64,000 nucleotides of DNA from Rudaeicoccus suwonensis (lineage in GTDB: Bacteria; Actinomycetota; Actinomycetes; Actinomycetales; Dermatophilaceae). The position numbers were made by a program, and so were the translations under genes. Each line of letters opens with the position of its first letter. The first letter of the stretch is position 1. Of this stretch, positions 1 to 8,489 are shown in pieces. The notes under the pieces are model-generated. The model searched no databases. It was not told the origin of the DNA and saw nothing but the letters and a program-made list of their open reading frames with translations. The stretch lies in assembly GCF_007829035.1 (NCBI RefSeq), contig NZ_VIVQ01000006.1, positions 28,475 to 92,474 of the forward strand. The letters are read 5' to 3'.

Positions 1-136
1 AAACCGGCGGATCGCGACACCTCGCGAGTGCAGTCTTGATCCGCCCGTGTTCACAGGGACGCGCCGAACAGGTGGTTGTCCCCAACCGGCCGCATCAGGA
101 CTCCGCCACTCGCCCCGCATCGCCGATCGTGGCGTC

Positions 137-1099
137 ATGGCGCGTCAACCCGGACAACTTCCTCCGACCCTCGGTGCTGCCTTCACCCGGTCCGAGGCCC
201 ACGACCACGGAGTGACCGACCGGCGGCTGCGTGCGGGCGACTTGTTCGCGCCCACGTCCGGAGTCCGTATGACACGAGACCCTGGACGCGTCGACGCTGC
301 TCGGGTCTACGGCGACCGCACGCCGGCACCGTCAGCGCGTGACCTGGCAGCGGTGTGCAGAGCGATCTCGCTGGTGTTACCCGGCGATGCTGCGTTCAGT
401 CATCAGACCGCGGCAGAGCTTCTCGGCCTACCCCTGCCCCGACGGCTGCAGTGTGGCGGTTTCGCGACACCCGAGAATGGCGCCGTGCACGTCGTCACGA
501 GCGGCGTGAACATCGTGCGTCGCCATACGGTCATTGGGCATCGCGGGCTCGAAAACCGGTGCATCGCCGAGGGTTTCGGCGTGCGGTGCACCGACACGGT
601 GGACACCTTCCTGGACCTGGCGACCGTTCTGTCGCTGGACGAGCTCATCGTCCTCGGCGACGCGATCCTCGCTCGCGCACCGGAAGCGCAGGGTCACATC
701 ATCGAGCGCCTGGCGGCGACTCCTCGGGCTCGAGGACGACGGCGGGCACGAGAGGCATTGCTGAGCATGCGCGCCGGGAGCCGGTCACCGATGGAGACGC
801 TGACCCGGCTCCAGGCGATCCGCGGTGGCGCGACGGAGCCCGAGCTCAACGCCGACATCTACAGCTTCGACGGCGCCTGGCTGGCGAACGTCGATCTCTG
901 CTGGCGCGCGTCCAAGGTGATCGTCGAGTATGACGGCGATCACCACTCCGACACGATCCAACGCGGTCGTGACGCACAGCGCCGTCGTCAACTGACCGCG
1001 GCCGGCTGGACCGTCATCGTGGTCACCAGCCGCGACATCCTGCGGCCGCATCCGGAATGGACGCACGACCTGATGACCGCGCTGACAGCGGCGGCCTGA
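137..1099 (+). CDS. DUF559/AbiEi-like protein with Vsr-type endonuclease fold
   Basis: 320-residue protein. The N-terminal ~50 residues resemble the winged-helix AbiEi-type antitoxin domain often found in actinobacterial DUF559 proteins. The C-terminal part carries the PD-(D/E)XK/Vsr-like signature VEYDGDHH at about residues 263-270, followed by a basic helix and a beta-strand (TVIVVTS). Such proteins are common, variable singletons in actinobacteria; a nuclease role is inferred from fold and has not been shown for the family as a whole. I chose the ATG at 137 because the domain begins right after it; an in-frame upstream extension to 47 has no domain content. The gene stands alone and is convergent with the protease gene. 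Confidence 0.75.
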   Translation: MARQPGQLPPTLGAAFTRSEAHDHGVTDRRLRAGDLFAPTSGVRMTRDPGRVDAARVYGDRTPAPSARDLAAVCRAISLVLPGDAAFSHQTAAELLGLPLPRRLQCGGFATPENGAVHVVTSGVNIVRRHTVIGHRGLENRCIAEGFGVRCTDTVDTFLDLATVLSLDELIVLGDAILARAPEAQGHIIERLAATPRARGRRRAREALLSMRAGSRSPMETLTRLQAIRGGATEPELNADIYSFDGAWLANVDLCWRASKVIVEYDGDHHSDTIQRGRDAQRRRQLTAAGWTVIVVTSRDILRPHPEWTHDLMTALTAAA

Positions 1100-1175
1100 C
1101 GTGGCGAGTTCGTCGAGTCGTCACCGCTCTCGCAGGCGCTTATACGCTTGCACGCTCGCCCTGCCGCACTACGCG

Positions 1176-1229
1176 AGATGTCGGTATTCGCCGGATCGCT
1201 TGCGACGGATCCGGCGAATACCGACATCT
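1176..1229. repeat. Long perfect palindrome, family-1 repeat (22+10+22), likely bidirectional terminator
   Basis: Arms 1176-1197 and 1208-1229 are perfectly complementary (22 bp) around a 10-nt loop. The arm starts AGATGTCGG and ends GCCGGATC. It lies between two convergent genes, so it can terminate both. The same length and arm pattern recur at 2358-2415, which marks it as a dispersed element rather than an ordinary terminator. No T-run follows. Confidence 0.8.
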
Positions 1230-1294
1230 GGTGAGCATGGGGACGCTCAGACACCCAGGCGGTCAGGCACCCAGGTGAATGAGAGCGACGGGTC

Positions 1295-2014
1295 TCAGGC
1301 TCCGGACGTGCTACGGATCCACGAACGGCTCGCGGTCAGATTCGCGTAATTCGAACCTGCATGGATGTCGCTGCCGGGGTCCGCCACGTCGCCGGTCGAG
1401 CACACACCGACGATGACACCACCGACGAACAGTGGGCCGCCGGAGTCGCCGTGGTTGGACGCGCCGTTGACGCCCTTGACGTGGATCGCCTTGCCTCCGT
1501 ACGCATCACTGCTGGTGCCCACGACGTTGACCGTCGCCTTGTTCAGGTGCGTCGGCCGCGCGCCGCCCGCCAGGAGGCCGTAGCCCCACACCGTGCCGGA
1601 GTCACCGGACTTCGCCGTGTATGACGTCGCCAGCGGCGCGTAGCTGGACAGCGTCTTGCCCGAGGACAGGTGCACGAGAGCGACATCGCCATACGGCGAC
1701 GCGACGACCCGGTCGGCGGTGTACTCGGTGCCGGGGCTGGTCACGGAGTTGCCGTAGTAAGCGCTCATCCAGGTGACCCCGTCGATGCAGTGCTGCGCGG
1801 TGAGCACCCATTGCGCATTGAGCGCCTCCCCCGTGCAACCCCACGACTGCGAGCTGTCGCCACCGGCGATCTGCACGATATAGGGCGAAGTGCCGCTGGT
1901 ACCGCCGATGATGTACGGCTTGTTCACGCCGCTGGCGTGGGCCGAGCCTGTGGCGGCGGTCAGAGCAGCTGCTGCCGCGGTAGCGGTTGCGGCGATCCGA
2001 AGCATGGTGCGCAT
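1295..2014 (-). CDS. Secreted trypsin-like serine protease (S1 family)
   Basis: 239-residue secreted chymotrypsin-fold protease. Residues 1-27 form a Sec signal peptide (Ala-rich, ending AHA). The catalytic triad is visible: His75 in TAQHC, Asp110 in GDVAL and Ser191 in GDSGGP. Cys60 and Cys76 flank the His and probably form the usual disulfide. There is no long propeptide, so the mature protein may start near IIGG at residues 35-38. The ATG at 2014 is preceded by GGAGGAAC, a strong ribosome binding site; a longer in-frame reading upstream lacks one. Substrate is unknown; extracellular protein degradation is likely. The gene is monocistronic, with a related palindrome on each side (1176-1229 and 2358-2415). 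Confidence 0.9.
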   Translation of the reverse strand: MRTMLRIAATATAAAAALTAATGSAHASGVNKPYIIGGTSGTSPYIVQIAGGDSSQSWGCTGEALNAQWVLTAQHCIDGVTWMSAYYGNSVTSPGTEYTADRVVASPYGDVALVHLSSGKTLSSYAPLATSYTAKSGDSGTVWGYGLLAGGARPTHLNKATVNVVGTSSDAYGGKAIHVKGVNGASNHGDSGGPLFVGGVIVGVCSTGDVADPGSDIHAGSNYANLTASRSWIRSTSGA

Positions 2015-2357
2015 GGGTGTTCCTCCGTGTGGAATCCGGTATGACGGGTGACGGTGCCGGCGACCGGACCCTGTGACGGCCCTAAACTCACCGGCTTCAG
2101 CAGCTTCACCGGATACACACAAACATTCAATTAACCTGGGAAAACAATGGCAATTTCTTGACCGAACGCAGACGTCGTCAGTGACGTCCATAGGTTTGGC
2201 GTACGACGATCCCGGTGATCGTGTCGCTGCCCAGACGGTTCTCATCGCGCGTCTCGCGCGGATCGGGCCAACACGCCGATCTACCCCGTACGAATGCCCC
2301 TCGGTCAGCCCGTCCGGCCGTCACGGAGTCAGCGTGGCCGGATCCGTGACCGGACAG
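2015..2357. other. Non-coding upstream region of the protease gene
   Basis: No credible gene. It contains a locally AT-rich stretch (about 2105-2165) that is the likely promoter area of the protease. On the minus strand a TTGCCA / TTGAAT pair with 17-nt spacing can be drawn there, but the match is weak. Confidence 0.4.
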
Positions 2358-2415
2358 CGAAATGTCGGGATGTGCCGGATCACTGGCACTGGATCCGGCG
2401 CATCCCGACATTTCG
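2358..2415. repeat. Long palindrome, family-1 repeat (24+10+24), probable terminator of the acyl-CoA dehydrogenase operon
   Basis: Arms 2358-2381 and 2392-2415 pair over 24 bp with a single G-U wobble, around a 10-nt loop. The arm begins CGAAATGTCGGG and ends GCCGGATC, matching the element at 1176-1229. It lies 34 nt past the stop of the acyl-CoA dehydrogenase gene (minus strand). Confidence 0.8.
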
Positions 2416-2448
2416 TGGGCAGGACGGGGCAGCAACGCCGCCTGACCG

Positions 2449-3543
2449 TCAGGCCGGGCGCAGCACCTCGACCTGCTCGTAGTCGCGCAGCGAGGCGCTG
2501 AGCCGGGCCAGGTGCCACCGGGTGTCACCGAAGGTGTGCTCGATCGCAGTCAGCCGCGCGGTGTAATGGCCCACGGCATACTCGGCGGTCATGCCGATGC
2601 CACCGTGCAACTGGATGGCCTCCTGCCCGATGTGCCGGCCGGACTGCCCCACCTGCACCTTGGCGCGCGACGCGGCTGCGGAGTCGAGCGGGTCGTCGGC
2701 CAGGGCCATTGCGGTGAAGAGGACCGTGCTGCGCGCGAGTTCCAGTGAGACGTACATGTCGGCCGCGCGCTGCGTGAGCGTCTGGAAGGCTGCCAGCGGA
2801 ACGCCGAACTGCTTGCGGGTCTTGAGGTATTCGACCGTCATGGGCAGCGCGGCATCCATCGCGCCGAGCGCCTCGCTCACGACCGCGAGGATCCCGAGGT
2901 TGACCGCCGCCTCGATCGCCGCCGGCGCGTCGTCGAGCGACCCGAGTTGTATGGCGGGGGTCGCGTCGAAGTGCACCCGCGCTCCGGACACCTGCGGGTC
3001 GGCCACGAGGTAGACACCGGTCCGGTCACCGGCGCGGGCGGTCACGACGAGGTGCGTCGCGACATCGGCATACGGCACGGGCTCCTTGGTGCCGGTGAGG
3101 ACGACCGAGTCGCCCTCCCCCTCGGCCGTCACGTCGTATGCCGCGAGCGACCATGCGCGACCAGGCTCCGCGAGCGCGGGCACGATCAGCGAACTGCCGT
3201 CGAGCAGATCCGGCAGGAACGCCGCCTTCTGTTCGGCAGTCCCCGCGCGGTTGATCAACTCCGCAGCGACCATCGCGTCGGCGTAGGCGGTCACCAACCG
3301 GCCACGGCCGAGTTCGGTTGCTGCGAGGCTCAATTCGACCGCGGACGCACCGGCTCCACCGACATCCTCACCGAACGCGAGGCCGAGCAGACCCATGTCG
3401 GCGATCGCCGACCACGCTGCCGCGTCGTGTTTGCCCGGCCCGACAGGAACGTCCCCGCCGCTGCTGGCCGGCGTATGGCGCCCGGCGAGGTCTCGCACCG
3501 CGTCGCGCAGTGCCTTCTGTTCGTCGTCGAAGGTGAAATCCAT
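2449..3543 (-). CDS. Acyl-CoA dehydrogenase family protein, second subunit of a pair
   Basis: 364-residue acyl-CoA dehydrogenase-fold flavoprotein. It has the three-part ACAD layout: N-terminal helical domain (MDFTFDDEQ start), middle beta-domain and C-terminal helical domain ending with the QLHGGIGMT motif typical of the family. It is shorter than classical 380-390-residue enzymes, as is usual for one partner of the alpha2beta2 ACADs of actinobacteria (FadE pairs). It starts 6 nt after the stop of the first ACAD gene, so the two are almost certainly co-translated and form a heteromeric enzyme of fatty-acid or side-chain beta-oxidation. The substrate cannot be read from sequence. Confidence 0.88.
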   Translation of the reverse strand: MDFTFDDEQKALRDAVRDLAGRHTPASSGGDVPVGPGKHDAAAWSAIADMGLLGLAFGEDVGGAGASAVELSLAATELGRGRLVTAYADAMVAAELINRAGTAEQKAAFLPDLLDGSSLIVPALAEPGRAWSLAAYDVTAEGEGDSVVLTGTKEPVPYADVATHLVVTARAGDRTGVYLVADPQVSGARVHFDATPAIQLGSLDDAPAAIEAAVNLGILAVVSEALGAMDAALPMTVEYLKTRKQFGVPLAAFQTLTQRAADMYVSLELARSTVLFTAMALADDPLDSAAASRAKVQVGQSGRHIGQEAIQLHGGIGMTAEYAVGHYTARLTAIEHTFGDTRWHLARLSASLRDYEQVEVLRPA

Positions 3544-3549
3544 GTGCGT

Positions 3550-4731
3550 TCAGCCTTTCAGTCCGAGGATCGCCGAGGCGATGACACTGCGCTGCACCTC
3601 GTTGGAGCCGCCATAGATCGACGCCTTGCGGAAGTTGAGATAGGTCGGTGTCGCGAGCGCGGCCCACGCCTCGGTCTCGCTGTCGTCGCCGCGCTTCCAC
3701 TCCAGTGAAGCCGGACCGGCGATGTCCGCTATGAGCTCGAGGACGTCCTGCTGCAGCTGGCTGCCGCGCAGTTTGAGGATCGAGGACACCGGGTCCGGCT
3801 TACCCTCCTTGGAATTGCCGGCGACGCGCAGCACGGTGAGTTCGAGTGCTGCGACCTGGGATTCGAGCTCGGCGATGCGTGCGGCGACAAGTGGCTGATC
3901 CAACAGCGATCCGTTTCCGTCGCGAGTGGCAGCGGCATAGGACTTGGCATCGGCGAGTCGGCGCTTGATGCTGCCGACCGGGGCGACACCGACGCGCTCG
4001 TTGCCGAGGAGGAACTTGGCGTAGGTCCACCCCTGGCCGCGCTCGCCGACGAGTTGGTCGGCGGGCACACGGACGTTTTCGAAGAAGACCTCGTTGACCT
4101 CGTGGCCGCCGTCGATGAGCTGGATCGGCCGGACGGTGACCCCGGGTGACTTCATGTCGATCAGCAGGAACGAGATGCCCATCTGCTTCTTGGGCGCATC
4201 GGGCTCGGTGCGGACCAGCGCGAAGATCCAGTCGGCGTGCTGGCCGAGGGTGGTCCAGGTCTTCTGGCCGTTGACGACCCACTCGTCACCTTCGAGCACC
4301 GCCGAGGTGCGCAGGCTGGCGAGGTCGGAGCCGGCGTTCGGCTCGGAGAAGCCCTGGCACCACCAGATGTCGAGATTGGCCGTCGGCGGCAGGAAGCGCT
4401 CCTTCAGCTCCTGCGAACCGAAGGCCGCGATGACCGGGCCGACCATGTTGGCGTTGAACGCCAGTGGCGGCGGGACGCTGGCGTCCTGCATCTCCTGCAG
4501 GTAGATGTGGCGCTGCAGCTGGGACCACTCCTTGCCGCCCCACTCGACGGGCCAGTGCGGCACCGCCAGGCCGGCTTCGTTCAAGATCCGCTGCGCCTGG
4601 CGCATGTCGTCGGCAGACGGCTCTCCGCCCGCTGCCCAGCGCTGACGCAGGTCCTGCGGAACCTGGGTGGTGAAGAACTCCCGCATCTGCTGCTGGAAGG
4701 CAGCGTCTTCGGCGGTCAGGTGCAAGTGCAT
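3550..4731 (-). CDS. Acyl-CoA dehydrogenase family protein, first subunit of a pair
   Basis: 393-residue acyl-CoA dehydrogenase. N-terminal, middle and C-terminal domains are all present, including GFSEPNAGSDLAS (FAD/substrate region) near residues 130-145. At the C-terminus the segment that in medium-chain ACAD reads YEGT (catalytic Glu) reads YGGSNEVQR here (Tyr373-Gly374). A different catalytic base, or one supplied by the partner, is therefore expected, as in mycobacterial heterotetrameric FadE enzymes (family knowledge). It is the first gene of the two-gene operon. The promoter region carries a 22-bp TetR-type palindrome 50 nt upstream, so control by an acyl-CoA-responsive repressor is likely; the repressor gene itself is not in this window. 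Confidence 0.88.
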   Translation of the reverse strand: MHLHLTAEDAAFQQQMREFFTTQVPQDLRQRWAAGGEPSADDMRQAQRILNEAGLAVPHWPVEWGGKEWSQLQRHIYLQEMQDASVPPPLAFNANMVGPVIAAFGSQELKERFLPPTANLDIWWCQGFSEPNAGSDLASLRTSAVLEGDEWVVNGQKTWTTLGQHADWIFALVRTEPDAPKKQMGISFLLIDMKSPGVTVRPIQLIDGGHEVNEVFFENVRVPADQLVGERGQGWTYAKFLLGNERVGVAPVGSIKRRLADAKSYAAATRDGNGSLLDQPLVAARIAELESQVAALELTVLRVAGNSKEGKPDPVSSILKLRGSQLQQDVLELIADIAGPASLEWKRGDDSETEAWAALATPTYLNFRKASIYGGSNEVQRSVIASAILGLKG

Positions 4732-4781
4732 AGGAAACAGACCTTCCTCGTTGAGGGCTTCCGAACCCCAGAGTAGCGCGC

Positions 4782-4803
4782 TGACTAAGCGCTCGCTTAG
4801 TCA
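4782..4803. promoter_or_regulatory. TetR-type operator palindrome upstream of the acyl-CoA dehydrogenase operon
   Basis: TGACTAAGCG and CGCTTAGTCA are perfect 10-bp inverted repeats separated by CT. The core CTAAGCG-CT-CGCTTAG matches the style of operators bound by TetR-family regulators of fatty-acid catabolism. It lies 51-72 nt upstream of the start codon, where it would block transcription initiation. Confidence 0.7.
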
Positions 4804-5009
4804 TCTCGCAGACGATCTGCCGTGAGTACCGGCGGGTCACCCGCAGGGGCGAGGCCATCAGCCGCACAGGTCGAATCGCGCGCCCGACGAGCACTGCGCT
4901 CACACGCAAAGAACCGACGCCGAACTCAGGTCAGCTCTGAGTCCGGCGCCGGCGTCCGGTGGGTCCGAGGCCCGGTGAAGTCGGCTACGAACGGCGCTCC
5001 CCAACATTC

Positions 5010-5028
5010 GGCGAAACACTGTTTCGCC
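5010..5028 (-). terminator. Hairpin after the sugar ABC operon
   Basis: GGCGAAACA-C-TGTTTCGCC, perfect 9-bp arms, 6 nt past the stop of the second permease gene. No clear T-run. Between this hairpin and the operator at 4782-4803 I see no gene. Confidence 0.55.
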
Positions 5029-5033
5029 GCGTG

Positions 5034-5927
5034 TCAGCCTTTGCTCGAACCGAGAGAGAGTCCCGCGACGAACTGTTTCTGCAGCACCAGATACACCACC
5101 AGCGTCGGGATCGCCGCAATCAGAGCGGCTGCCGCAATCATGTTCTGATTGCTCACGAACTGGCCCTGCAGGTCATTGAGTGCCGAGGTGATCGGCCGCT
5201 TGCTTCCGGTCGACATCAGCACGGTCGCCCAGAAGAAGTCGTTGTAGATCCACGTCGTGAGCAACGTCGCCAGCGCGGCCAGAGCGGGTCGGCACATCGG
5301 CAGGGTCAGCCGCCACCACTGGGTGAACAATCCGGCGCCGTCGACCCGGGCGGCTTCATACATCTCGGCCGGGATCGACTTCATGTAATTGCTCAGCACG
5401 AAGGTGCAGAAGCCGAGCTGGAAGGTGACGTTGATGATGATCAGCCCGAGGTAGGTGTTGTAGAGAACACCGGACGAGCTCAGAAAGGTCGGCACCTCCA
5501 ACTGGGTGTAGATCCAGTACAACGGCGTGATGATGGCCTGCTGCGGCAAGAGGTTGCCCGCCGTGAACAGGATCAGCAGCGCAATGCTGCCGCGGAATTT
5601 GACCCGGGTCAGGATGAAGGCGACCGCCGATGCCATCGCCAACGTCAGGATGACCGCCGGCACGGTGATCCACACCGAGTTGAGGAAGTAGTGCACCATC
5701 TGGCCCTGCGTCCAGGCATTGGTGAAGTTGCTCAGGGTGAGCCCGCCGTGCGGCAGCGAGACGTAGCCGTATTTGGACGTGCTCGCGATAGGACGCAGCG
5801 CGACATACAGCGCGAACAGGATGGGCACGATCCACAGGACAGTCATGACGATCATGAAGATCGTCGAGGCGAGCTGTCCCCGGTTGCGCCGCTTGGCAGG
5901 GGCCGCCGGGATGCTGGCCGCGGTCAT
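5034..5927 (-). CDS. Carbohydrate ABC transporter permease (MalG/CUT1 type)
   Basis: 297-residue inner-membrane permease of a CUT1 sugar importer. About six transmembrane helices are visible; the first is around residues 20-42. The EAA loop that contacts the ATPase reads YEAARVDGAGLFTQWWRLTLP. The start ATG at 5927 overlaps the upstream permease stop (ATGA) and has AGGAGG 7 nt upstream. It is the last gene of the operon binding protein - permease - permease. No ATPase is encoded here; in actinobacteria a shared MsiK-like ATPase usually serves such importers (family knowledge). Substrate is unknown. Confidence 0.9.
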   Translation of the reverse strand: MTAASIPAAPAKRRNRGQLASTIFMIVMTVLWIVPILFALYVALRPIASTSKYGYVSLPHGGLTLSNFTNAWTQGQMVHYFLNSVWITVPAVILTLAMASAVAFILTRVKFRGSIALLILFTAGNLLPQQAIITPLYWIYTQLEVPTFLSSSGVLYNTYLGLIIINVTFQLGFCTFVLSNYMKSIPAEMYEAARVDGAGLFTQWWRLTLPMCRPALAALATLLTTWIYNDFFWATVLMSTGSKRPITSALNDLQGQFVSNQNMIAAAALIAAIPTLVVYLVLQKQFVAGLSLGSSKG

Positions 5928-6898
5928 GCTGCGTCCTCCTCGCGGAAGTTGGTGTAGAGGAAGATGCAGATCGGCACCAGCGACACCAGCAACAGCACGA
6001 CGGCCAGCGCCGACCCGTAACCGATGCGCTGGGTCTGACCGATGATCCACTCGGTGACCAGCATCGAGAGCATCTCCAGGCCCGGCAGGACGGTGTTGCC
6101 GCCGGAGGTGATGTAGACGAGGTCGTAGGCGCGCAACGACTCGATGACCGTGATGACCAGGATCACGATGTTGATCGGCTTCATCACCGGGAAGATCACC
6201 TTGCGGAAGGTCATCCACGCTCCGGCACCGTCCATCTGCGCCGCTTCGCGCAGTGTCGGGTCGACCGCCTTGAGTCCGGCCAGGTAGAGCACCATGACGT
6301 ATCCCGCTTGACGCCAACTGGCCTCCACCAGCACCGCCCACAGGTTGGTGTGGGAGTTGCCGAGCCAGTCGATCGCGTCGTTGTTGCCGGTCCGCCCGAT
6401 GATGCTGTTGATCAGACCGTAGTTCGGTGAATAGATCAGCTCCCAGATGATGCCGATCAAGGCGAGCGAGAGCATCACCGGCAGGAACAGCACGCTCTGA
6501 TAGATCCTGCTGCCACGGATGTTGCGGTCGATGATGACGGCGAACAGCATGCCCAACGGGGTCGCCACGCAGACGAACACCAGCAGCCAGATGATGTTGT
6601 GCTCGACTGCCGGCCAGAACTGTGGGTCGGTCTGCGCGGCGAACTTGTAGTTCGCCAGGCCGGTCATCTTGATCGAGCTGAACCCACCGAGATTGTCCCA
6701 ACTGGTGAAGGACAAACCGACGGTGGCCACCGCAGGCAGCCAGATGAACAGCAGGTCCGCCGCGAGCGGGATCCCCAGCATCAACGCGACAAGCACCTTG
6801 TCCCGCTTCGACAGCGCCGCGATGCGACGCCCCCGCGGGAGCTTGCGACGGGCCGGCGATGCTGACTTCGCCGGACCGTCGAGAGAGCCTGTGGTCAT
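5924..6898 (-). CDS. Carbohydrate ABC transporter permease (MalF/CUT1 type)
   Basis: 324-residue permease, partner of the following one. A basic cytoplasmic N-terminus (residues 1-35) is followed by about six membrane spans; the EAA motif reads REAAQMDGAGAWMTFRKVIFP. Its start codon shares one base with the stop of the binding-protein gene (TGATG), so translation is coupled. The length and MalF-like order before the MalG-like gene fit CUT1 importers of oligosaccharides. The sugar cannot be predicted from the permease. Confidence 0.9.
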   Translation of the reverse strand: MTTGSLDGPAKSASPARRKLPRGRRIAALSKRDKVLVALMLGIPLAADLLFIWLPAVATVGLSFTSWDNLGGFSSIKMTGLANYKFAAQTDPQFWPAVEHNIIWLLVFVCVATPLGMLFAVIIDRNIRGSRIYQSVLFLPVMLSLALIGIIWELIYSPNYGLINSIIGRTGNNDAIDWLGNSHTNLWAVLVEASWRQAGYVMVLYLAGLKAVDPTLREAAQMDGAGAWMTFRKVIFPVMKPINIVILVITVIESLRAYDLVYITSGGNTVLPGLEMLSMLVTEWIIGQTQRIGYGSALAVVLLLVSLVPICIFLYTNFREEDAA

Positions 6899-8256
6899 CA
6901 GGAGGCGAAGACCGTCTTGGCTTGCGCCTCGAGGCTGGACTGGATCGACTTGGCCTCGCTCATCGTCGGGTTGTTGATGAACGTGTCGAAGGCGGCGGCC
7001 ACCGTGTTGTCGGCGAAGCCGCCGTCACTGTCGCGGTCCATGAACTGCGAGACCTGCTTGCACTGGCTGATGACCTCGACGGACTTCTTCTGGATCGCGT
7101 TGTATGACGGAACCGTCGCGTCCTTGGCCACCGCGACGTCCCACTGGTCGTACTTCAGGTAGGCCGACTCCGCGGCACCGGTGCCGATGTATTCGAGCAG
7201 CTTCTTGGCGGCGGTGACGTTCTTGGCCTTGGAGGAGATGCAGAAGCCGTCCGCCGGGGCATCCATGTAGTCCTGGCCCCACTGCGGGTTGATCTCGGGG
7301 TAGACGAAGAAGTCGAGAGCCGACAGATCGGCATTGTCGGCGACATACTGCGCGGCGACCTGGTTGGTGCCCTGGAACATCATGGCGGCCTGCCCGGACT
7401 CGAGCGTCTTGGCCGCGTCCTCCCAGATGCGCCCGGTGGCGCCGGCCTGGCAGTAGGGCAGCAACTCCGCCCAGTGCTCGAAGACCGTCGTGACTCGCGG
7501 GTCGGTCCACGGCACCTGATGCCGGCACAGCTGCATGTGGAAGTCGTATCCGTTGAGCCGGAGGTCGAGGATGTCGAACGTCCCGAGGGCCGGCCAGCCG
7601 TCCTTCTGTGCGAACGCGAACGGGATCAGGCCGTCCTTCTTGATCTGCTTGCACAGCGTGATCAACGAGTCCCAGGTCGTCGGGACCTCATAACCGTTCT
7701 TCTTCCACACGGTCATGTTCTGGAAGACCACCCACGGGTAGTTGTAGATCGGCACGAGGTAGTAGTGCCCGTCGGCGCCCTTGGACAGGTCCTGCACGGG
7801 CGCGGAGAAGTTGCTGCCGATCGTGTCCCAGACGTCGTCGATCTGATCGATCAACCCCTTGCTGGCAAAGGTCTGCAGGCGGTAGCCGGCGAACCAGGTG
7901 AACAAGTCGTCAGGGGACCCCTGCAGATAGGAGTTGATGTTGTTCTGAAAGGTGTTGTGGTCGGTGGTGTTGATCTTGACCTTGACACCGGTGCTCTTCT
8001 CCGCAGCGGAAATCAGCGCCGCAAAGGCTTCCTTCGGAGCGGGGTCGGAGTAGTTGGAGCCGAACGTGACGGAGTTGCCGCCACCACTTTGCTTGCCCGT
8101 GCTGCCGCCACTGCCCTTGGTGCCACAGGCTGCGAGCAACCCGGCGCCTGCGGTGACGGCGGCGGATTTCAGGACGGTCCGCCGGCCGATCGGAGCGCCC
8201 ATTCCAAGGCGCCGAGCGATGTCCTGAGCAGGGGTCGAAGGTGCTGACTTGACCAT
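6898..8256 (-). CDS. Extracellular solute-binding lipoprotein of the sugar ABC transporter
   Basis: 452-residue family-1 solute-binding protein. The N-terminus combines a twin-arginine motif (RRTVLK, Arg25-Arg26) with a lipobox ending AAC at Cys44, so it is probably a Tat-exported lipoprotein. A Gly/Ser-rich linker follows, then the binding fold, which is of the usual size for oligosaccharide binders. The ATG at 8256 has GGGAGG upstream. It is the first gene of the importer operon; a minus-strand TTGACC/TTTGAT promoter lies about 80 nt upstream. No LacI-type regulator or glycosidase neighbours it here, so the substrate remains open. Confidence 0.9.
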   Translation of the reverse strand: MVKSAPSTPAQDIARRLGMGAPIGRRTVLKSAAVTAGAGLLAACGTKGSGGSTGKQSGGGNSVTFGSNYSDPAPKEAFAALISAAEKSTGVKVKINTTDHNTFQNNINSYLQGSPDDLFTWFAGYRLQTFASKGLIDQIDDVWDTIGSNFSAPVQDLSKGADGHYYLVPIYNYPWVVFQNMTVWKKNGYEVPTTWDSLITLCKQIKKDGLIPFAFAQKDGWPALGTFDILDLRLNGYDFHMQLCRHQVPWTDPRVTTVFEHWAELLPYCQAGATGRIWEDAAKTLESGQAAMMFQGTNQVAAQYVADNADLSALDFFVYPEINPQWGQDYMDAPADGFCISSKAKNVTAAKKLLEYIGTGAAESAYLKYDQWDVAVAKDATVPSYNAIQKKSVEVISQCKQVSQFMDRDSDGGFADNTVAAAFDTFINNPTMSEAKSIQSSLEAQAKTVFAS

Positions 8257-8336
8257 GTTGGCCTCCCAATGAATGCGCCACAGCGCCGTGGCGATCCGAG
8301 CAAATCGAACATATTCGCTCGCGATCGATCATCGGA

Positions 8337-8365
8337 ATCAAACCACTTCAACATTTCTTGGTCAA
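8337..8365 (-). promoter_or_regulatory. Probable promoter of the sugar ABC operon
   Basis: On the minus strand TTGACC (8365-8360) and TTTGAT (8342-8337) are separated by 17 nt, close to the vegetative sigma consensus, in an AT-rich pocket. It lies between the rplL terminator and the binding-protein gene. AT-rich half-dyads downstream (8300-8335) could hold an operator, but none is convincing. Confidence 0.5.
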
Positions 8366-8417
8366 TCGATATCAGCAAATTGGCAGAAATTTTCGCGTCC
8401 GGCGCGGCCGGGAACGA

Positions 8418-8457
8418 CGAAAGCGTGCCCGGCCCGTGAGGGCTGGACACGCTTTCG
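8418..8457 (-). terminator. Terminator after rplL
   Basis: Stem CGAAAGCGTG / CACGCTTTCG extended by CC-GGCCC pairing around a GTGA loop, 33 nt beyond the rplL stop. It separates the ribosomal protein operon from the sugar importer operon. Confidence 0.75.
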
Positions 8458-8489
8458 GCAATGCTGCAGCGGTCAGGCGACCGCGTGGC

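Noticed and set aside
1100..2448. Protease gene as a transposable cassette bounded by inverted repeats
   Set aside because: The flanking palindromes are each self-complementary, occur elsewhere, and both sit at normal gene 3' ends; no transposase or target duplication is seen.
5928..6701. N-terminal extension of the second sugar permease into the upstream permease
   Set aside because: The extension re-reads the upstream gene in another frame, and AGGAGG precedes the ATG at 5927.
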